A stretch of 64,000 nucleotides of DNA, from contig JAVDOI010000008.1 in assembly GCA_032191485.1 (NCBI GenBank), forward strand, positions 17,662,674 through 17,726,673, given 5' to 3'. Made by a program: the position numbers and the translations under genes. Source of the DNA: Leptoclinus maculatus. Its lineage: Eukaryota > Chordata > Actinopteri > Perciformes > Stichaeidae. This document shows positions 25,717 through 38,021 of this stretch, one piece after another. The notes beneath the pieces were generated by a model that was not told where the DNA came from, searched no databases, and saw nothing but the letters and a program-made list of their open reading frames with translations. How positions within the stretch are numbered: the first letter of the stretch is position 1; every line of letters begins with the position of its first letter.

Positions 25717-25885
25717 TGTGTGTGCCTCTTCCACTCAGTCTTTGCCACAGTAATGCTCAGGTTAAGTGTAGTTGCAGGCTATTATACATCATTAGGGTAA
25801 GTAAGGCTCAGGCAGCGCGGCAAGAGAAATGGACTCTTTCCGTTGCTTCATTCCTCACCGGCCATGGCTGAAATAGGACCTGACG

Positions 25886-25886
<1 letters not shown>

Positions 25887-25924
<38 letters not shown>

Positions 25925-25925
25925 C
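25887..25925. repeat. (CA)n-(TA)n compound microsatellite
   Basis: Sixteen CA units followed by TATATA and ACACACA. A perfect palindromic CRE octamer TGACGTCA lies at 25881-25888, abutting the repeat. Confidence 0.95.
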
Positions 25926-26689
25926 ACACATGCTGGTACGAAGGCACAAACTGCTGCACGGAGCAAGCAGCTAGCCACTTATCCAGTCAGTCAGTCACAA
26001 ATCACACTGTCAATCAGGTGGTTTATAGAGGCTAAAGTCTCCTGATCGTTGCTAGTAGTCGGCCCAGCATGCCACTCTCCTTCCACAGTGGAAATTGAAG
26101 CTTTATTAATGGATAGGCGTGAGTGTTTTATTACGTTTTCACGGTTTATGATACATGTTAACACCGACCACACTGGATGTAGCCGTCCAGTGTGATAGAT
26201 AGGTTGCAAGTTGTTTCTGTAATTACTGGGCATTGATTAGTCATGAATTGAACATTTTTGTCGGTAATATTATTATTTATAATTAGTTTGAATCAAACGT
26301 TTTTCTTCATGCCAAGAAAAGGAAACATTTATTCTCAATCATTTTAAATATTGTCTGTCAGCATCTCCATCACAAGATATGATAACAAATAAGTCAGCAT
26401 CATCCTCCAGCAGCCTATGTGGATCAAAGCCCATGAACACAGAGGGATCAAAAGTGTTGTATACAATTCGTGCTTAGTTTTTGCCCATAGTCAGGTAAAA
26501 AACAAAAGTGAAATGTCCTTTGTTATCTGTCTTTGAGCTTTTTGTGTTTCCTATGCAGAGGGGCACAGTGGTGTCCTCTGCCCAGAGGATGGACCTCCAG
26601 CTGGGTTTAAAGACACAGGCCGGCTGGGTGGCAGAGCCACAGGAACACAGAGGTGATAGATGAAGGAGGGCAGGAAAAAGACTAATTGT

Positions 26690-27160
26690 TCTCATTACAG
26701 AACAAATAAAAATCAATACCTCTCAAAGCGAGGGGGAGGTGGTAGTGGTCTTGAAGGGCACTGTAGTTATTGCATGGGAGTGGATTTTGTTGGAATTACA
26801 AGCGGTGGCGAAGGCTCAGTGGAACCGATCACATTTGAATGCTAATTCCGATAAAGGACAGTTAGATTAATAGATGTGGCGGTCCAGCGCTGGTCCTTCC
26901 CCCCAATAAAGCGGTGGGGGTGTTTGAGATTGAAGTTTTAAATGCAATTAAATGAGAAAACACAAGGCAAAAAAGGGGAGATATTTCCCCAATTTTTTCA
27001 AATTAAAGCAGGAAATTTCATTACCAAGGGAGCATATTTTACACGGGCAATTACAAGGTTAATACATCTTCAACATCCCCCCTTAAAGTCCTCGTATATT
27101 TGTTCTGGGATTTTGTTCTTGTATTTTAGTTTAATTGGCTATGCAGAGGCGATGCAGAAG
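26690..27160. promoter_or_regulatory. candidate conserved noncoding element
   Basis: A block with GCAATTAAATG, CAAATTAAAGC, TTTCATTACC and GGCAATTACAAGG, bounded on the right by a CA array. Candidate intronic enhancer by composition only. Confidence 0.3.
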
Positions 27161-27180
27161 GTCTGCGTGGTACACACATA

Positions 27181-27183
<3 letters not shown>

Positions 27184-27220
<37 letters not shown>
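27184..27220. repeat. (CA)n microsatellite
   Basis: About 18 CA units. Confidence 0.96.
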
Positions 27221-27222
<2 letters not shown>

Positions 27223-27449
27223 CGCTCAAATGCAATAGATTCCTATACATTAGTTCTCTTGTGGTTTAGTCTTACCTTAACCAATTCTGTATAACCTGTA
27301 TAACCGTAACTTTATGGCATAACTTTTACTGAACCACTACTCAGCGACGAGCCCTGATGGGAACTGTTCTCTATGACGACCAGCCAGCCGAAATGTCCCA
27401 GAAGTAGTGGAGGGCTGTCACAAGTCAGTCCTCACAAGTGTAGCTCGAC

Positions 27450-27480
<31 letters not shown>

Positions 27481-27545
27481 TTTCTTCCTAGAGCTCCGGC
27501 AGCATATTGGCAGCAGAGAGTGTGTGTGCGTGTGTGTGTGTGTGT
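27450..27545. repeat. facing (CA)n and (TG)n arrays
   Basis: Fifteen CA units at 27450-27479 and about 13 TG units at 27518-27545 in opposite orientation, 38 bp apart. The pair could fold into a hairpin in RNA or single-stranded DNA. Confidence 0.93.
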
Positions 27546-28216
27546 TGCACAAACAGTGGCAGTGGCTCTGGTCTGGTTTCTCTCTGACACAGATGACAGC
27601 ATTGTGTGCATGTGTTTTCTGAATGTGTTGGTGTGTGTGTGAGTGTATGACTATGTGCTGTGTGTTTGTGTTCATGTGGGAGCCTGCAGACTTTAAAGAG
27701 CAGCTCTCACTCACATGTTGACTTTGACCTTTTTGGTTTGTGCCCACAAAGCAAGAGCATGGGAACAGGGCTCACACTGTGCACACGTTTCATGTATGGA
27801 AAATCGATCAATCAATATGCAAACTTTTTTTTTTAAAGTTTTACCGAGCACTCTGCAGAAGTTTAAAAAAAGTAGCTACGATCAAGATGTTTATGGATAC
27901 AATTTGACACTTGTTTCTGAATGAGTTTGTAGGAAAAAAGTGTTTTAATAAGAGGTTTAAAATACTTAACTGGTTTACACTGTAACATGTCGATGCCCAT
28001 CTCCTCAGAGTTTCGTCCCTGTCAGGTTGTTTCCCTCTGATTTAGCCTGTCTTGCAGCCGTAGGGACACCACACTGTATGATAGAAATTCAACAGTGAAG
28101 CAAATTGGCAGAGCCACAAAGGGCGGATCGACAGCGAGAAGACAAGCTGGGAAGGAGGCGGAGTGCAGAGGAGGCAGTGTGAAAGATAGAGACGGAGCGA
28201 GATGGAGATGATGATG

Positions 28217-28219
<3 letters not shown>

Positions 28220-28249
<30 letters not shown>

Positions 28250-28250
28250 G
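28220..28250. repeat. (GA)n microsatellite
   Basis: About 15 GA units. Confidence 0.96.
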
Positions 28251-28869
28251 CTGTGGTGGTTTATATAACATCTTCAGGACGGTCTTTTGGCACGTATCAG
28301 GGGGCTGAGCCATCAATCACTCCATCTGTGTAAAATCACGAGCTGACTCCAATATTGCTAAATATTTATACTGTCACATACACACACAGGCGCGTAGATG
28401 AAAAGAGTCATTCATTAGGGCCTTCTCAGGCCTGTCAGCCTGGAGATGGAGATTAGAGAAGCAACCTCCCACCGCGCCTGCCTCTCCTCTCGCCGAGCTC
28501 CTCAGCCCTATATATAGAGCCATCAGGACGATAAATATCTCCAGCGTGCCTCTGTTAGGTAAATACCCGGTAAATATGGCAGGGAGGATCGGAGGCTAAG
28601 CCAAACAGGCCTGTGTGTGTGTCGCATACGAGTGTGAGTCACTCAACAGGGAACAATAGGGACTCGTCATATCATATTCTTTATAGGTATATATACTGTA
28701 TGGATGGTCCGGGTGATGTAGTTGGCACCGGTGATAGTTTGGTAACAGGCCCAACAGCCTTTAATACAATTTTTTCAGCAAAGTATTTATATGCTGTAAG
28801 AATTTGCTCCTTATATAAATCTGCTCCCCTTGGCTTGAGACTTCACACTTATGATTTGTACTCGTCTAT

Positions 28870-29250
28870 GTCATAGGGTTGTGTTACGCGTGGTAGCATC
28901 CAGTGTTTTGGTAGCTTCACCCAGCTGGATCCCTGGGTTTCAGTTACCCCTCAATGGCTCTTAGCGTGGCCATGGCTGAGCCAGCGGCTTGCAGCTGACG
29001 GTGCTAACAGCGCTAACAGTGCAAACTGTGGCAATAGCGGCGACGGAGCTAACAGTGTTTACTTGAGGGGGAACCGGGAGGGTGGGTGCTACGCTTCCGG
29101 GACGCCACCAGGTAGACATTACTTCACTATATCTGTACATAGCTAATAGATTTTTACTGCAGTATTATCGCTCTGAATATCTTATTTACCACATATAATG
29201 ATGCAGCTAACGATTAACATTCAGTGTTGCACTCGTTTGTACACACAAAT
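28870..29250. repeat. probable dispersed teleost repeat with GCTAACAGTG array
   Basis: Contains a degenerate GCTAACAGYGC-type array at about 29001-29060, then a segment reading GTTTACTTGAGGGGGAACCG and GGTGCTACGCTTCC. I associate this order with interspersed sequence in several fish genomes. Ends and class were not determined. Confidence 0.4.
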
Positions 29251-29984
29251 GTGATAAATAGCCTGAAGTAGTTTGTCAAGAATGGGGGGGAAAAAAAAGA
29301 GGGCTTTTATAGAGAAGTGCTGAATTTCTCACCGCCACACTCCGGGCCAATCTCTGCTGTCGGATTGTTGATTTCAAAAAAGTTAGAGAAATTGTGCGAC
29401 GCAGCCTCCCCAAAGTCTGCCATCGAGGTGGAGGGAGATATTTGACCCTCCAACAGGCACTTGGTGAGGAGCGTGCTGATGCCTTTATGTCCTCCTGAAG
29501 AGCAGAACAGCAGCGAATCCTCACAGTGTGTAGGCCAGAACTAAAGAATGTTGCAATTGAGTAGTTTATTCTTCAAATAGAGGCCGTGTAACAGCTCCCA
29601 CAGTCTATAATGAGTCAAACCCCAGTGTGTTGGATTGGTATTAAGTTAAAATCAACAGAAAGACAAAATACTGTATATCAAGAGATTTTCTCATCATGTC
29701 AAGTCAGTAGAAGAGGATGAATGCTGAAGTAATTAGTAACTTATTGTGGAGTTGCTACATATTAAATTGAAATATTGTTGTTGATTTAATTTCTTTAGGT
29801 TTTGCATTGTTGATCGGACAAAACAAACTATATTCTATATATATATAGTCTATATTCTTCCCAATCCGGCTTGCTTCACTTCTCCACCCAGTTTGTTTTT
29901 TTAGATTTTGAAGCGAGCCATTACGTTGTGATTATTCACTCCAATCCGCCTTGACGGACCTCAGATCAGTGCGCGGGCCAGGCC

Positions 29985-30305
29985 TTGGAAACAAAACGAC
30001 ATCAGCAACATCATCTTCACACTGTAATTACGAGAAAGGGGGGAGTGTGTGGGGATTTTCATTTTGATTAGCAAAAAAGCTTTTATTCTCAAACTCACAT
30101 CCATAATTAATCATTAAATCATGGTAGAGTCGGTGAGAGGGATAGATAGGGGACACGGGGTGGAAGCAGGGATGGAGGGATGTAGCAGTGGAGAGAAAGG
30201 GAAGAGGCACGTAATTATCTGCAGAAGTTCGACATCCCCAGTAAATCCACGGAGCCGTCTGACACGGCTAATTAAAGAAGCAATCAAAGGTCCACCTCCA
30301 GAGAT
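29985..30305. promoter_or_regulatory. candidate conserved noncoding element
   Basis: Includes CTGTAATTACGAG, TTTTGATTAGC, CATAATTAATCATTAAATC, ACGTAATTATCTGC and GGCTAATTAAAG: at least five homeodomain-type TAAT cores in 300 bp of otherwise mixed sequence. Candidate enhancer by inference. Confidence 0.4.
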
Positions 30306-30308
30306 TTT

Positions 30309-30333
30309 GAGAGAGAGAGAGAGAGAGAGAGAG
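30309..30333. repeat. (GA)n microsatellite
   Basis: Twelve GA units at the right edge of a TAAT-rich block. Confidence 0.95.
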
Positions 30334-30608
30334 GGGAAGAAGGAAACAGGCTAGAGAGAGATAGAAAGAGGGCCTAATGGGGAGAATGAGAGAGAAGGGG
30401 AAGGAAGGAGGGGGAATATGGGAAATAGGAGTGTTGTGATCTTTGGTATTGTTTCATATGTCAACCGTCCGTCTTGGATTCTCGGATGAGGCTCCAGCAC
30501 GCCTTCTCTCTCTATTCCGTCTCTCTTTTCCTGCTCTGCATCGGGCCATCACACTGTGATCATTTCTGACCTTCATCTGCGGTGCAAATAGCAGTGATTT
30601 ACAGCATC

Positions 30609-30625
30609 GGGGGGGGGGGGGGGGG
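30609..30625. repeat. poly-G tract (17 bp)
   Basis: G homopolymer. An 11-A run follows at about 30645. Confidence 0.95.
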
Positions 30626-31452
30626 AACAACCGGCACTCCGACCAAAAAAAAAAAGTAGTGCATTAGTCATATCTGGTTAGTCATTTTTAAAGTTGAAGT
30701 GATGCATCTTCTGATGCTTTTCTGGGGCACATAATCAGTGATGTAACCCGCAGTCATCAGGTGCTTTTTGGGCCTTTCAGCATCAGACGCCCTCTCGCTG
30801 GCAGCCCTGCTGAGGTTGATCAGGCGTCACTTTGTGCAACTGTAGCAACCTCCCACACGTTTGCTCTTTTTTTTTTTTTTTATCCGGAGCCAACCAGATG
30901 AATTCCCAGCAGCCTCTGCGTCGCGGTAGATGACGCACTTCCCCTTAGAGGCGCTGCATCCTGTCCTAACCGTGCTGGCTAGTAGCCACGCCTTCATTCT
31001 TAGCCGGCTTCTTCATTTGAAAATCCCCTCCATCTGGCCCTCCTGGTCGGCTTTATTTATTACTCCCAGGGAACAATTATTACACTCATGGATTCCATTA
31101 CGTGTCCTAATCTTTAACTGAATCCTGTCTTAGTTCCTTCAAGCTTGTTTCTGTGTGTCCCTTTCTTACTCTTGTGAAAGATCTGTGTCTTGTGAATTCC
31201 TTGTTAGTTCTTTGGGTTATGATATTAAACGTTTATGCATCGAATAACTTTAAATCTATCACGCATCCAAAACATTTTGCTTGCGTAATTATTGATGCTA
31301 CTTTCATATTTGAAGCTGAGGTGGTTTTTACATTACTGTAACTAAGTCCATGGCCACAAGAGACACGGAAGCTATTCAAAGGATGACAAGTAAAGGTGTA
31401 GTGGGATGCTTTCCCTCGATGATTGTGTTTTTTTTATTTGCTTCCCCTTTCA

Positions 31453-31453
31453 C

Positions 31454-31524
<71 letters not shown>

Positions 31525-31546
31525 CCTCTCTCCCCCCTCTCTCTCT
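31453..31546. repeat. (CT)n imperfect microsatellite
   Basis: About 94 bp of CT dinucleotide with CCCT interruptions toward the right end. Confidence 0.97.
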
Positions 31547-31677
31547 GGGGGCTAAGACCCAGTGGACATGAGGTAGATAGAGTTAGTGTGGACCAGATTA
31601 TACTCACACTGGGTCATCCTCAGTCAGCAGAAAAAGAGCTGAGAGCAGGACACTGACCTGTGTTCCCTCTGACCACT

Positions 31678-31679
<2 letters not shown>

Positions 31680-31713
<34 letters not shown>
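31680..31713. repeat. (TG)n microsatellite
   Basis: About 17 TG units. Confidence 0.96.
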
Positions 31714-31716
<3 letters not shown>

Positions 31717-32898
31717 TGTACTTCTCACCCTTCTCACCCTTCCCAGCTCAAGGTATAGAATACGACAGTATATTTCATTGTCTATGATATTCACTCTCAC
31801 TCTGTTTTTTATATGTTTCGTGTTCATGCTCGGTGTTAATCATAATTATCTTGAGTCCCAGTGAATAAGATATGTTTAAAAATATTTAAAATCCACTTCT
31901 GGATATTTTCCCCTGATACATCTGTTCCGTGCAAGAATTATTTTGAACGATAGTCTTGTTTACTTCTACACCAGGCAGCGGTTTCCTGTTTGTGGGACGG
32001 AATCACACGCAGTGTTCTCGTCCCACAACTTGTCTTTTCTCTGTTTATAATTCTTTTCTGCCGTGATTACTGTCAGTTAAAACACACCGTCGTTGTCTTA
32101 AGCACTTCTGTCATCTTCACCCCGTGCGATTGTGAAGCGTGCCAGCTCCTATGAGGCGGACACCGTCTGTATTATGTAACTGTTTGGTCCGTTATTTGTT
32201 TTCCTGTTTAAACCCTGTGTAAACTTGCGCGTTCTTTGCAGCCTGGCGCTGCAGGAATGTCTTAAAATGTCGGCTTGCGCTCACAGTTGTGCTCGTCAGT
32301 CTTGACACCATCATTTATCCTCTCAGTTTTTGCTACTCACCGTTCACAGTGAAGAGACACGGAGGAAAACACAGTGCGGGGTGTTTCTGAGACTCTTCTC
32401 TTCATGGTGGACGACTCAAAATAACGACAGTAAAGAGACCGTAAAGAATAGAAAGATGACTTATGCTTCCTTCTAAGAGTCTTCATGAACGCCTTCTATA
32501 GACTAAACATTGGGTTGCGTCAACTGACGACGTATAATAACAACCCTGATTATGTAAAAGACATTCCCTCTTTCTTGAACTTCCAGCTGAAGTCAACGAT
32601 GCGTTAATATTGTGGTGTCGGCGTCGCAGCCCAGAAGGCCCCCTGTCAGTCTGTGCCCTCATTCTCTTCTGTTTGTTCGTCCTTGGGGTGTGTTCAGTGC
32701 GTCTCCATCTCTCTCTCTCTCTCCCTGCCCGGTCCACCCGGTGTCAATCCGGCGGCCGTATAATTGGTTGTTTTTTGGTCGGCCGGCCTGTCCTCCCTGG
32801 CGTTGATTCATGGCGTTTGTAAAGGTGACAGTAGCGGCTGTCCTTACCAGACAAAGTAGAGCCATCACTAGCCAGACCTCAGCTGACCTGCTAGTTTG

Positions 32899-32951
32899 TG
32901 CACACACACACACACTCACACAGAGGCAGACACACACACACACACACACGC
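32899..32951. repeat. (CA)n interrupted microsatellite
   Basis: Two CA arrays separated by CTCACACAGAGGCAGA. Confidence 0.93.
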
Positions 32952-33129
32952 ATAGGGAACACATGCAGCTTTGCCTGAGGCCTCACAGGGGAGGAGAGGC
33001 AGGTAAGGTCGTCGTGTACACAGCTCGACCAAAGAACATCCTAAAACACACTCGCACACATACAAGTGAGTAAACACATGCACATATTGATGCTTGTCTT
33101 TTTTAGTCTGCAAAGAGGTTCAACACATG

Positions 33130-33486
33130 TAATTGTATAAAGTGAAATACTTAATAAACATCTACTCTTTACACACAGTATCGCTCGTGGTCTAAATGTA
33201 ATATGTAAAGAAGTAATAGTATTCACATAAACCTTTATACTTAGATATACTGTATGTTATCACTATACACACGTTCTGCACTAATATGTCAAGATATTCA
33301 CATACATATAGTATGGATAATTAAATACATAACATAATAACACAATGACAGAAACAGCATGCACAAATAAAATACATAAAATAACAATACAAAATAGAAA
33401 AATAAAGGATTCGTATTATAAAAATAATAATGAAACACGATAAACACAAATAAATCTATAGACATTAAAATACTATAAACACTTAG
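33130..33486. other. A/T-rich low-complexity stretch
   Basis: About 350 bp dominated by A and T on the + strand, with repeated ATACATAA and AATACAAAAT-like blocks. Resembles the A/T tail seen after 12420. It may be a repeat tail but no head motif is visible. Confidence 0.4.
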
Positions 33487-33488
33487 AA

Positions 33489-33585
33489 ACACACACACAC
33501 ACACACACAGACCCGGTGACCTGGATACACCCAGAACTGACACTTTATCTACTTAGCAGTGTCACCTTCAAACGCCTGCACCAGT

Positions 33586-33629
<44 letters not shown>
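33489..33629. repeat. two (AC)n microsatellites
   Basis: Eleven AC units at 33489-33509 and 21 units at 33587-33629, separated by 77 bp of unique sequence. Confidence 0.95.
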
Positions 33630-33630
<1 letters not shown>

Positions 33631-34139
33631 CCTCGTCTGTAAAAAAAATCCCCCCACAAATAACGTCTATATGTGTGTCAGGTTTAGGGGTCTCCATCAT
33701 GCTGTTTTAAGGCAGCGGCTTCATATCTATAATTGAAGGTAATCGGCTGGTAAAGGGTTTTGTGCTGTAGTTAAGAATTGATCATGAGCTCTGGCTGTTT
33801 CATGGTCCTGCCATTGACCTTGTAATTGATTTGGAGAGCGTTTTCTTTTTCCCTCCACTCTTGTGTTATGGTTTGATTCAGTATATTTGACTTGCTTGTA
33901 GTGTCTATACATGATTGATTCCTTTGTTTTTCATGTTTGCCTATTCTTCTGAGAACCAATCAGGACGTGGGGTGTGGTACACGTAGGCTGAGATGAGGCT
34001 CGCGTTTAAGTTTAGGGAATACATCCAGTGCAACATGTCGGCCTGATCACATGTGCATGTGAGCTCACATTCGCAGCGGGCTGACCTGTGTTACTGCGAG
34101 TGTAATTGATTGTGTGTGTGCCGGTGTCTCGGTGTTAAG

Positions 34140-34470
34140 GTTAATTTCTCTAACTGCTGGTAAGTGCTGTCTGACCGCTCCCCTGGCGGCCTCTCCGAGC
34201 TGAAGTAATGCCACTTAGAGGCCCCGGGGCCCCCGCCGCTGGCCAGCCCATTGATCCGCTGATCGATAATTGCATCTGTACCGTACGCAGAGCGGGGGAA
34301 GCTCCCCGCACTGACCTGGCGCTAACACACCGGCCGGTGCGGGGCAAGCTGTCGCAAACTGCGGTCCGGGGATCACCTCACGGGTCCTTAAAGAGGTTCC
34401 AGGGGAGTCTCCGGCTACATCGGGTTCAATTTCAGTATCATTTCATTCATGATAGGAGTTATCCCCCTTT
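34140..34470. promoter_or_regulatory. candidate GC-rich conserved noncoding element
   Basis: A locally GC- and CpG-rich block (GGCCCCGGGGCCCCCGCCGC, CCGGCCGGTGCGGGG) enclosing CATTGATCCGCTGATCGATAA. Stands out from the AT-richer flanks and is repeat-free. It could be a CNE or a small CpG island. The short frames are not recognisable protein. Confidence 0.35.
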
Positions 34471-35296
34471 CACTCATTTCCATCACAGACAGCTGTGTTC
34501 TGCCCAGATGTTATTTTGATCCGACACTTAAACGAGACTAAGAACAAATCAGAATGATAAAAGAATAAGCACATGCTCATCATAACAATTTCAAGTCTAC
34601 TATTGGATTTTAGCCCACTTACAATAATGACGGTTTCTATGACTCCCACAATTCTTAGCAACCCGGCCTGATCTTAAAAAAAAAACCTTGTGTTGTCAAA
34701 TGGCTGCACCTGCCAGTGGTTATCACAAAGAAGGGCTGTGCTTTACGCTTGGCGTTTGATTTATTGCAAAATGTAGAATGATTCCTCCGTACACATACCT
34801 CTGCACGATGTCTGAGTCTGAATTTGTATTAATTAAGTTCATATAATACTCTCCAACATATACATTTCTCATTAGTCATTGATTTAGTTTTAATGTCAGA
34901 CTTTCCTGTCATCTGAACACCCACATGACATCACCGCCCGTCCCAGCATCCTTTTTTCTTCCTCCTGTTGTTTTATTCCTCTCAGGGAGCCTCCATCTTG
35001 TTTCAGATCACAGCCAATAAAGCAGCCTCCCTCTCCTCCTCTCCTCCTCTCTCCTACTTCCTGTTAAAGGAGTCAGTCAGTCAGAACACTCAAAACACAT
35101 ATTAAACAGGCATCAGCCTCTCGCCGGGGCCAAATCACGCTGTTCAAATGTTGTTCTTCCACCGGGAGCGCAGGACAACTGAAGAGATGGGATCTGCAAC
35201 ATTAACTTGATTCACGGCTGCGGCGACTGAGTGACACTCCATAAACCTCAGCGGGCCGCCGCCGGGGTCCCGCCGACAGCACCCCGTGGCTAATGT

Positions 35297-35297
<1 letters not shown>

Positions 35298-35332
<35 letters not shown>

Positions 35333-35379
35333 CAACGCGCAGCCGTACCACCCCCACAAGCACCACACACACACACACA
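35298..35379. repeat. (CA)n microsatellites
   Basis: Sixteen CA units at 35298-35329 and about eight at 35364-35379. Confidence 0.94.
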
Positions 35380-35647
35380 TTTATATAAGCGAGCACACGC
35401 GGGGACTTGCATGCACATACAAATAGATATAGCAGCACGCGTTGTGCTGACACACACACACACCAGTAAAGCCTGACCTTAACATCCCGCCCACATATTG
35501 ACACGTGCATCCGACGTGCATTCAGAGTGGCGCATGAATGCGTACATGCGTTAACAATATATTTGGCACAAACTGGCAAAAAAGGGAGGTTTACCAAGCC
35601 GAACATATACATACAGTCAGGAGTTCATTTACAAACATGCCCTCTAC

Positions 35648-35671
35648 ACACACACACACACACATATATAA
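35648..35671. repeat. (CA)n-(TA)n compound
   Basis: Short CA array running into TATATA. Confidence 0.88.
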
Positions 35672-36001
35672 TACAGCTTTTATGGTAATGCCGCAGAAGC
35701 TGAGTTATTGTCCTCCACAGCCGACCTCTCAGCTCGCAGCGCTTTGGCGTGGGCAGTTAGCATGGGCCCTGTAGCTCTGTGTAAATAGGTAACCTCTGCT
35801 GCTCAAAATGCCAACTCCGACAGTGCCGACTCCCTCCACACACCAACTGCTGCGCTTGTCACTTGAGATACAAATTGCAGAGTGCGAATTGATATTTACT
35901 GCACCGACTTGTTGCTTGTGTACTGCAGCGTCACAGTGAGTTTTTTTGTTCATCTGCCTTAACACAAAAGGCACATTGTTTTTCCTTATGCTACGTAAAT
36001 A

Positions 36002-36003
<2 letters not shown>

Positions 36004-36038
<35 letters not shown>
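36004..36038. repeat. (GA)n microsatellite
   Basis: About 17 GA units. Confidence 0.96.
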
Positions 36039-36040
<2 letters not shown>

Positions 36041-37140
36041 ATGCAGCAGATGTATAGAGGTAAATGGAGACTCCCAAAGTGAGAGGAGAGACAGGCTAAG
36101 AGAGTTAGAGATGTGCAGACGAACCCTGCAGGCCGAACTGAAGTCTTGTAGGTCACTTGGAGCTATAATGCAAAATGTGGCCCCGATATCAATCTAAACA
36201 AGGCTGCCGAGTACCAAGAACCCTCCCTCTTAACAAGGCCCTGGTCTGATTGCCCTGTCTTTCTTTGCGCTAAAAGGAAACGGCTCCAGAGTTCGTGCTA
36301 ACTGCTCTTGCCAGGTATGAAAGTGAGTGGGTTGAAAAGAGCTTTATCCCCGGGAGAAAATCACCCTGTCCATCTGCACAAAACGCTAACTCTTCCACCT
36401 TTCTTTGTGACGAGAGACGTGGAAATGGCATTCTTTTGTCCAGCGTTCTTTCAGTTCTAGCTGCTCCCTAGAATAAACGTGGCGCTTGTAGACCGGTGTG
36501 GGCGTATGTGTGCAGGTGTCATTAAAATAACAAGTTGTCATCTTTCTCGCTTTTAGGACAGTGCCAGCTTTTCACGATTTATGATACTGTATGCAAAAGA
36601 GTGAACATGCAGCAGAGGACAGAGTAATATACAGCATAAGCAATCTTTTGCCACTCTTGTCCTCTGATATTGGCCAAATTGAGCAATGAAACAACAACCA
36701 GTATCTTTACAGCCTTGAAGAAACTTCTAGAAAAGGCCAGAAAACATTTTATTGGTAATTTAAATGCTCTAAAAATGGAGCTCTTTGCATTTCTGTCTGT
36801 CCAGGCCTTAACAGTTCACTCTGATGCTGGACACACTCTTCACACGTACTCTTGTTCGTTGTTTCCTCCAGCGCATCATGTACAGGTTTGTACTATTTTG
36901 GGAGTGTGTCTGCGGAGGACTGATCAGCGGTCGCCGCCTACATGTCCAACAAGAGCTTCTGTGCCGGTTGTTTACACTGGCGGAGGACGGAGCACTGTTG
37001 GGTCAGACTCAGTCTTTCTGATCACATTGTCAACCTGGTGAGTGCAGGACATTAAATGTCAGGAGGAGATCGAAATATCAATGATTGATGAGTCTGTTCC
37101 TGTCTGTACTGTGAGATCTGTGGGATCTCCACGCCGCCCC

Positions 37141-37154
37141 GGGGGGGGGGGGGG
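37141..37154. repeat. poly-G tract (14 bp)
   Basis: G homopolymer directly after CGCCGCCCC and before ACCCCG, so C-runs flank the G-run and could pair with it. Confidence 0.93.
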
Positions 37155-38021
37155 ACCCCGTACCACCGAAATGTCAACTTTTCAGGAAATGAGATAAAAG
37201 CAACAAAAGTTCTTTTTGTTATTTCCAAATAATTTGATGTTTTGAAGAGAGCTTTTTGATTCTTGAAGCCTAAAGGGTTTTAGAATCCGCAAACTTTCAA
37301 GTGCAGACCTTCAGGTGACACTGAAACAGAGCAAATCAGGGTCAACGTAGTCCTTCTGTGACAACATGTGTGTGTGTGCTTCCAGTATTTGTACAATAAG
37401 TTCATTTGTGCACGGAAGCCGAGGCGTGAACAGAGCCACCCCCCCCACCCCCTCGTCACTGTCTCAAATTCCCATTTTCTGCATAGATTAGCCTACAAAT
37501 GTCTGAGCCGGGCGCTGTTTAAACAATGGCATTTCTAACACTGTTCCTATCACCTTGGAAACGCCATGGCAACCTGTGATCTGAGAGGGCACAGTGTGGC
37601 TCAATTAGCACCAGCCGCGTCTCACCACACTCTTCCGCCAGCCTAATATCTCCATATTCTGTCTCCTTTCATGCATTAAGTGACACAAATATGTGAAGTG
37701 TCGCATTACCTTTTATATCAACTTTCCTTCCTGGCAGCTTTTTTTTTTCCCTCTTTGTCACAGTGATGGATCCACAAACATAATAAGTTCATGAGAACAT
37801 TAAGAAAGAGGATGAATTTAAACGGCCATGTGTGGTACTGTATGTGCAGTTTGTTTTTGGTCTTTTGGATTCGATCCTGACCATCTTGCCACTAAATTCT
37901 TTTCCTTTTATATTCTGTTTAGCTCCGATGGTCTTTTTTCCGCTCTCGCCTTTCTACTCCGTTTTCCAGAAATGGAATCAAAACCCAAAAATGCAATCAA
38001 ATGTGTGTCTGTGTTCCCCAG

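Noticed and set aside
25881..25888. Perfect CRE palindrome TGACGTCA as a functional promoter element
   Set aside because: A single octamer beside a CA repeat with no promoter or transcript evidence; noted only in the neighbouring repeat entry.
37832..38021. Extension of the terminal exon upstream to an ATG at 37832
   Set aside because: The extra codons before 38022 are Phe/Leu-rich intronic translation. A CCCCAG acceptor at 38021 restores the phase left by the exon at 1156, so the exon starts at 38022.
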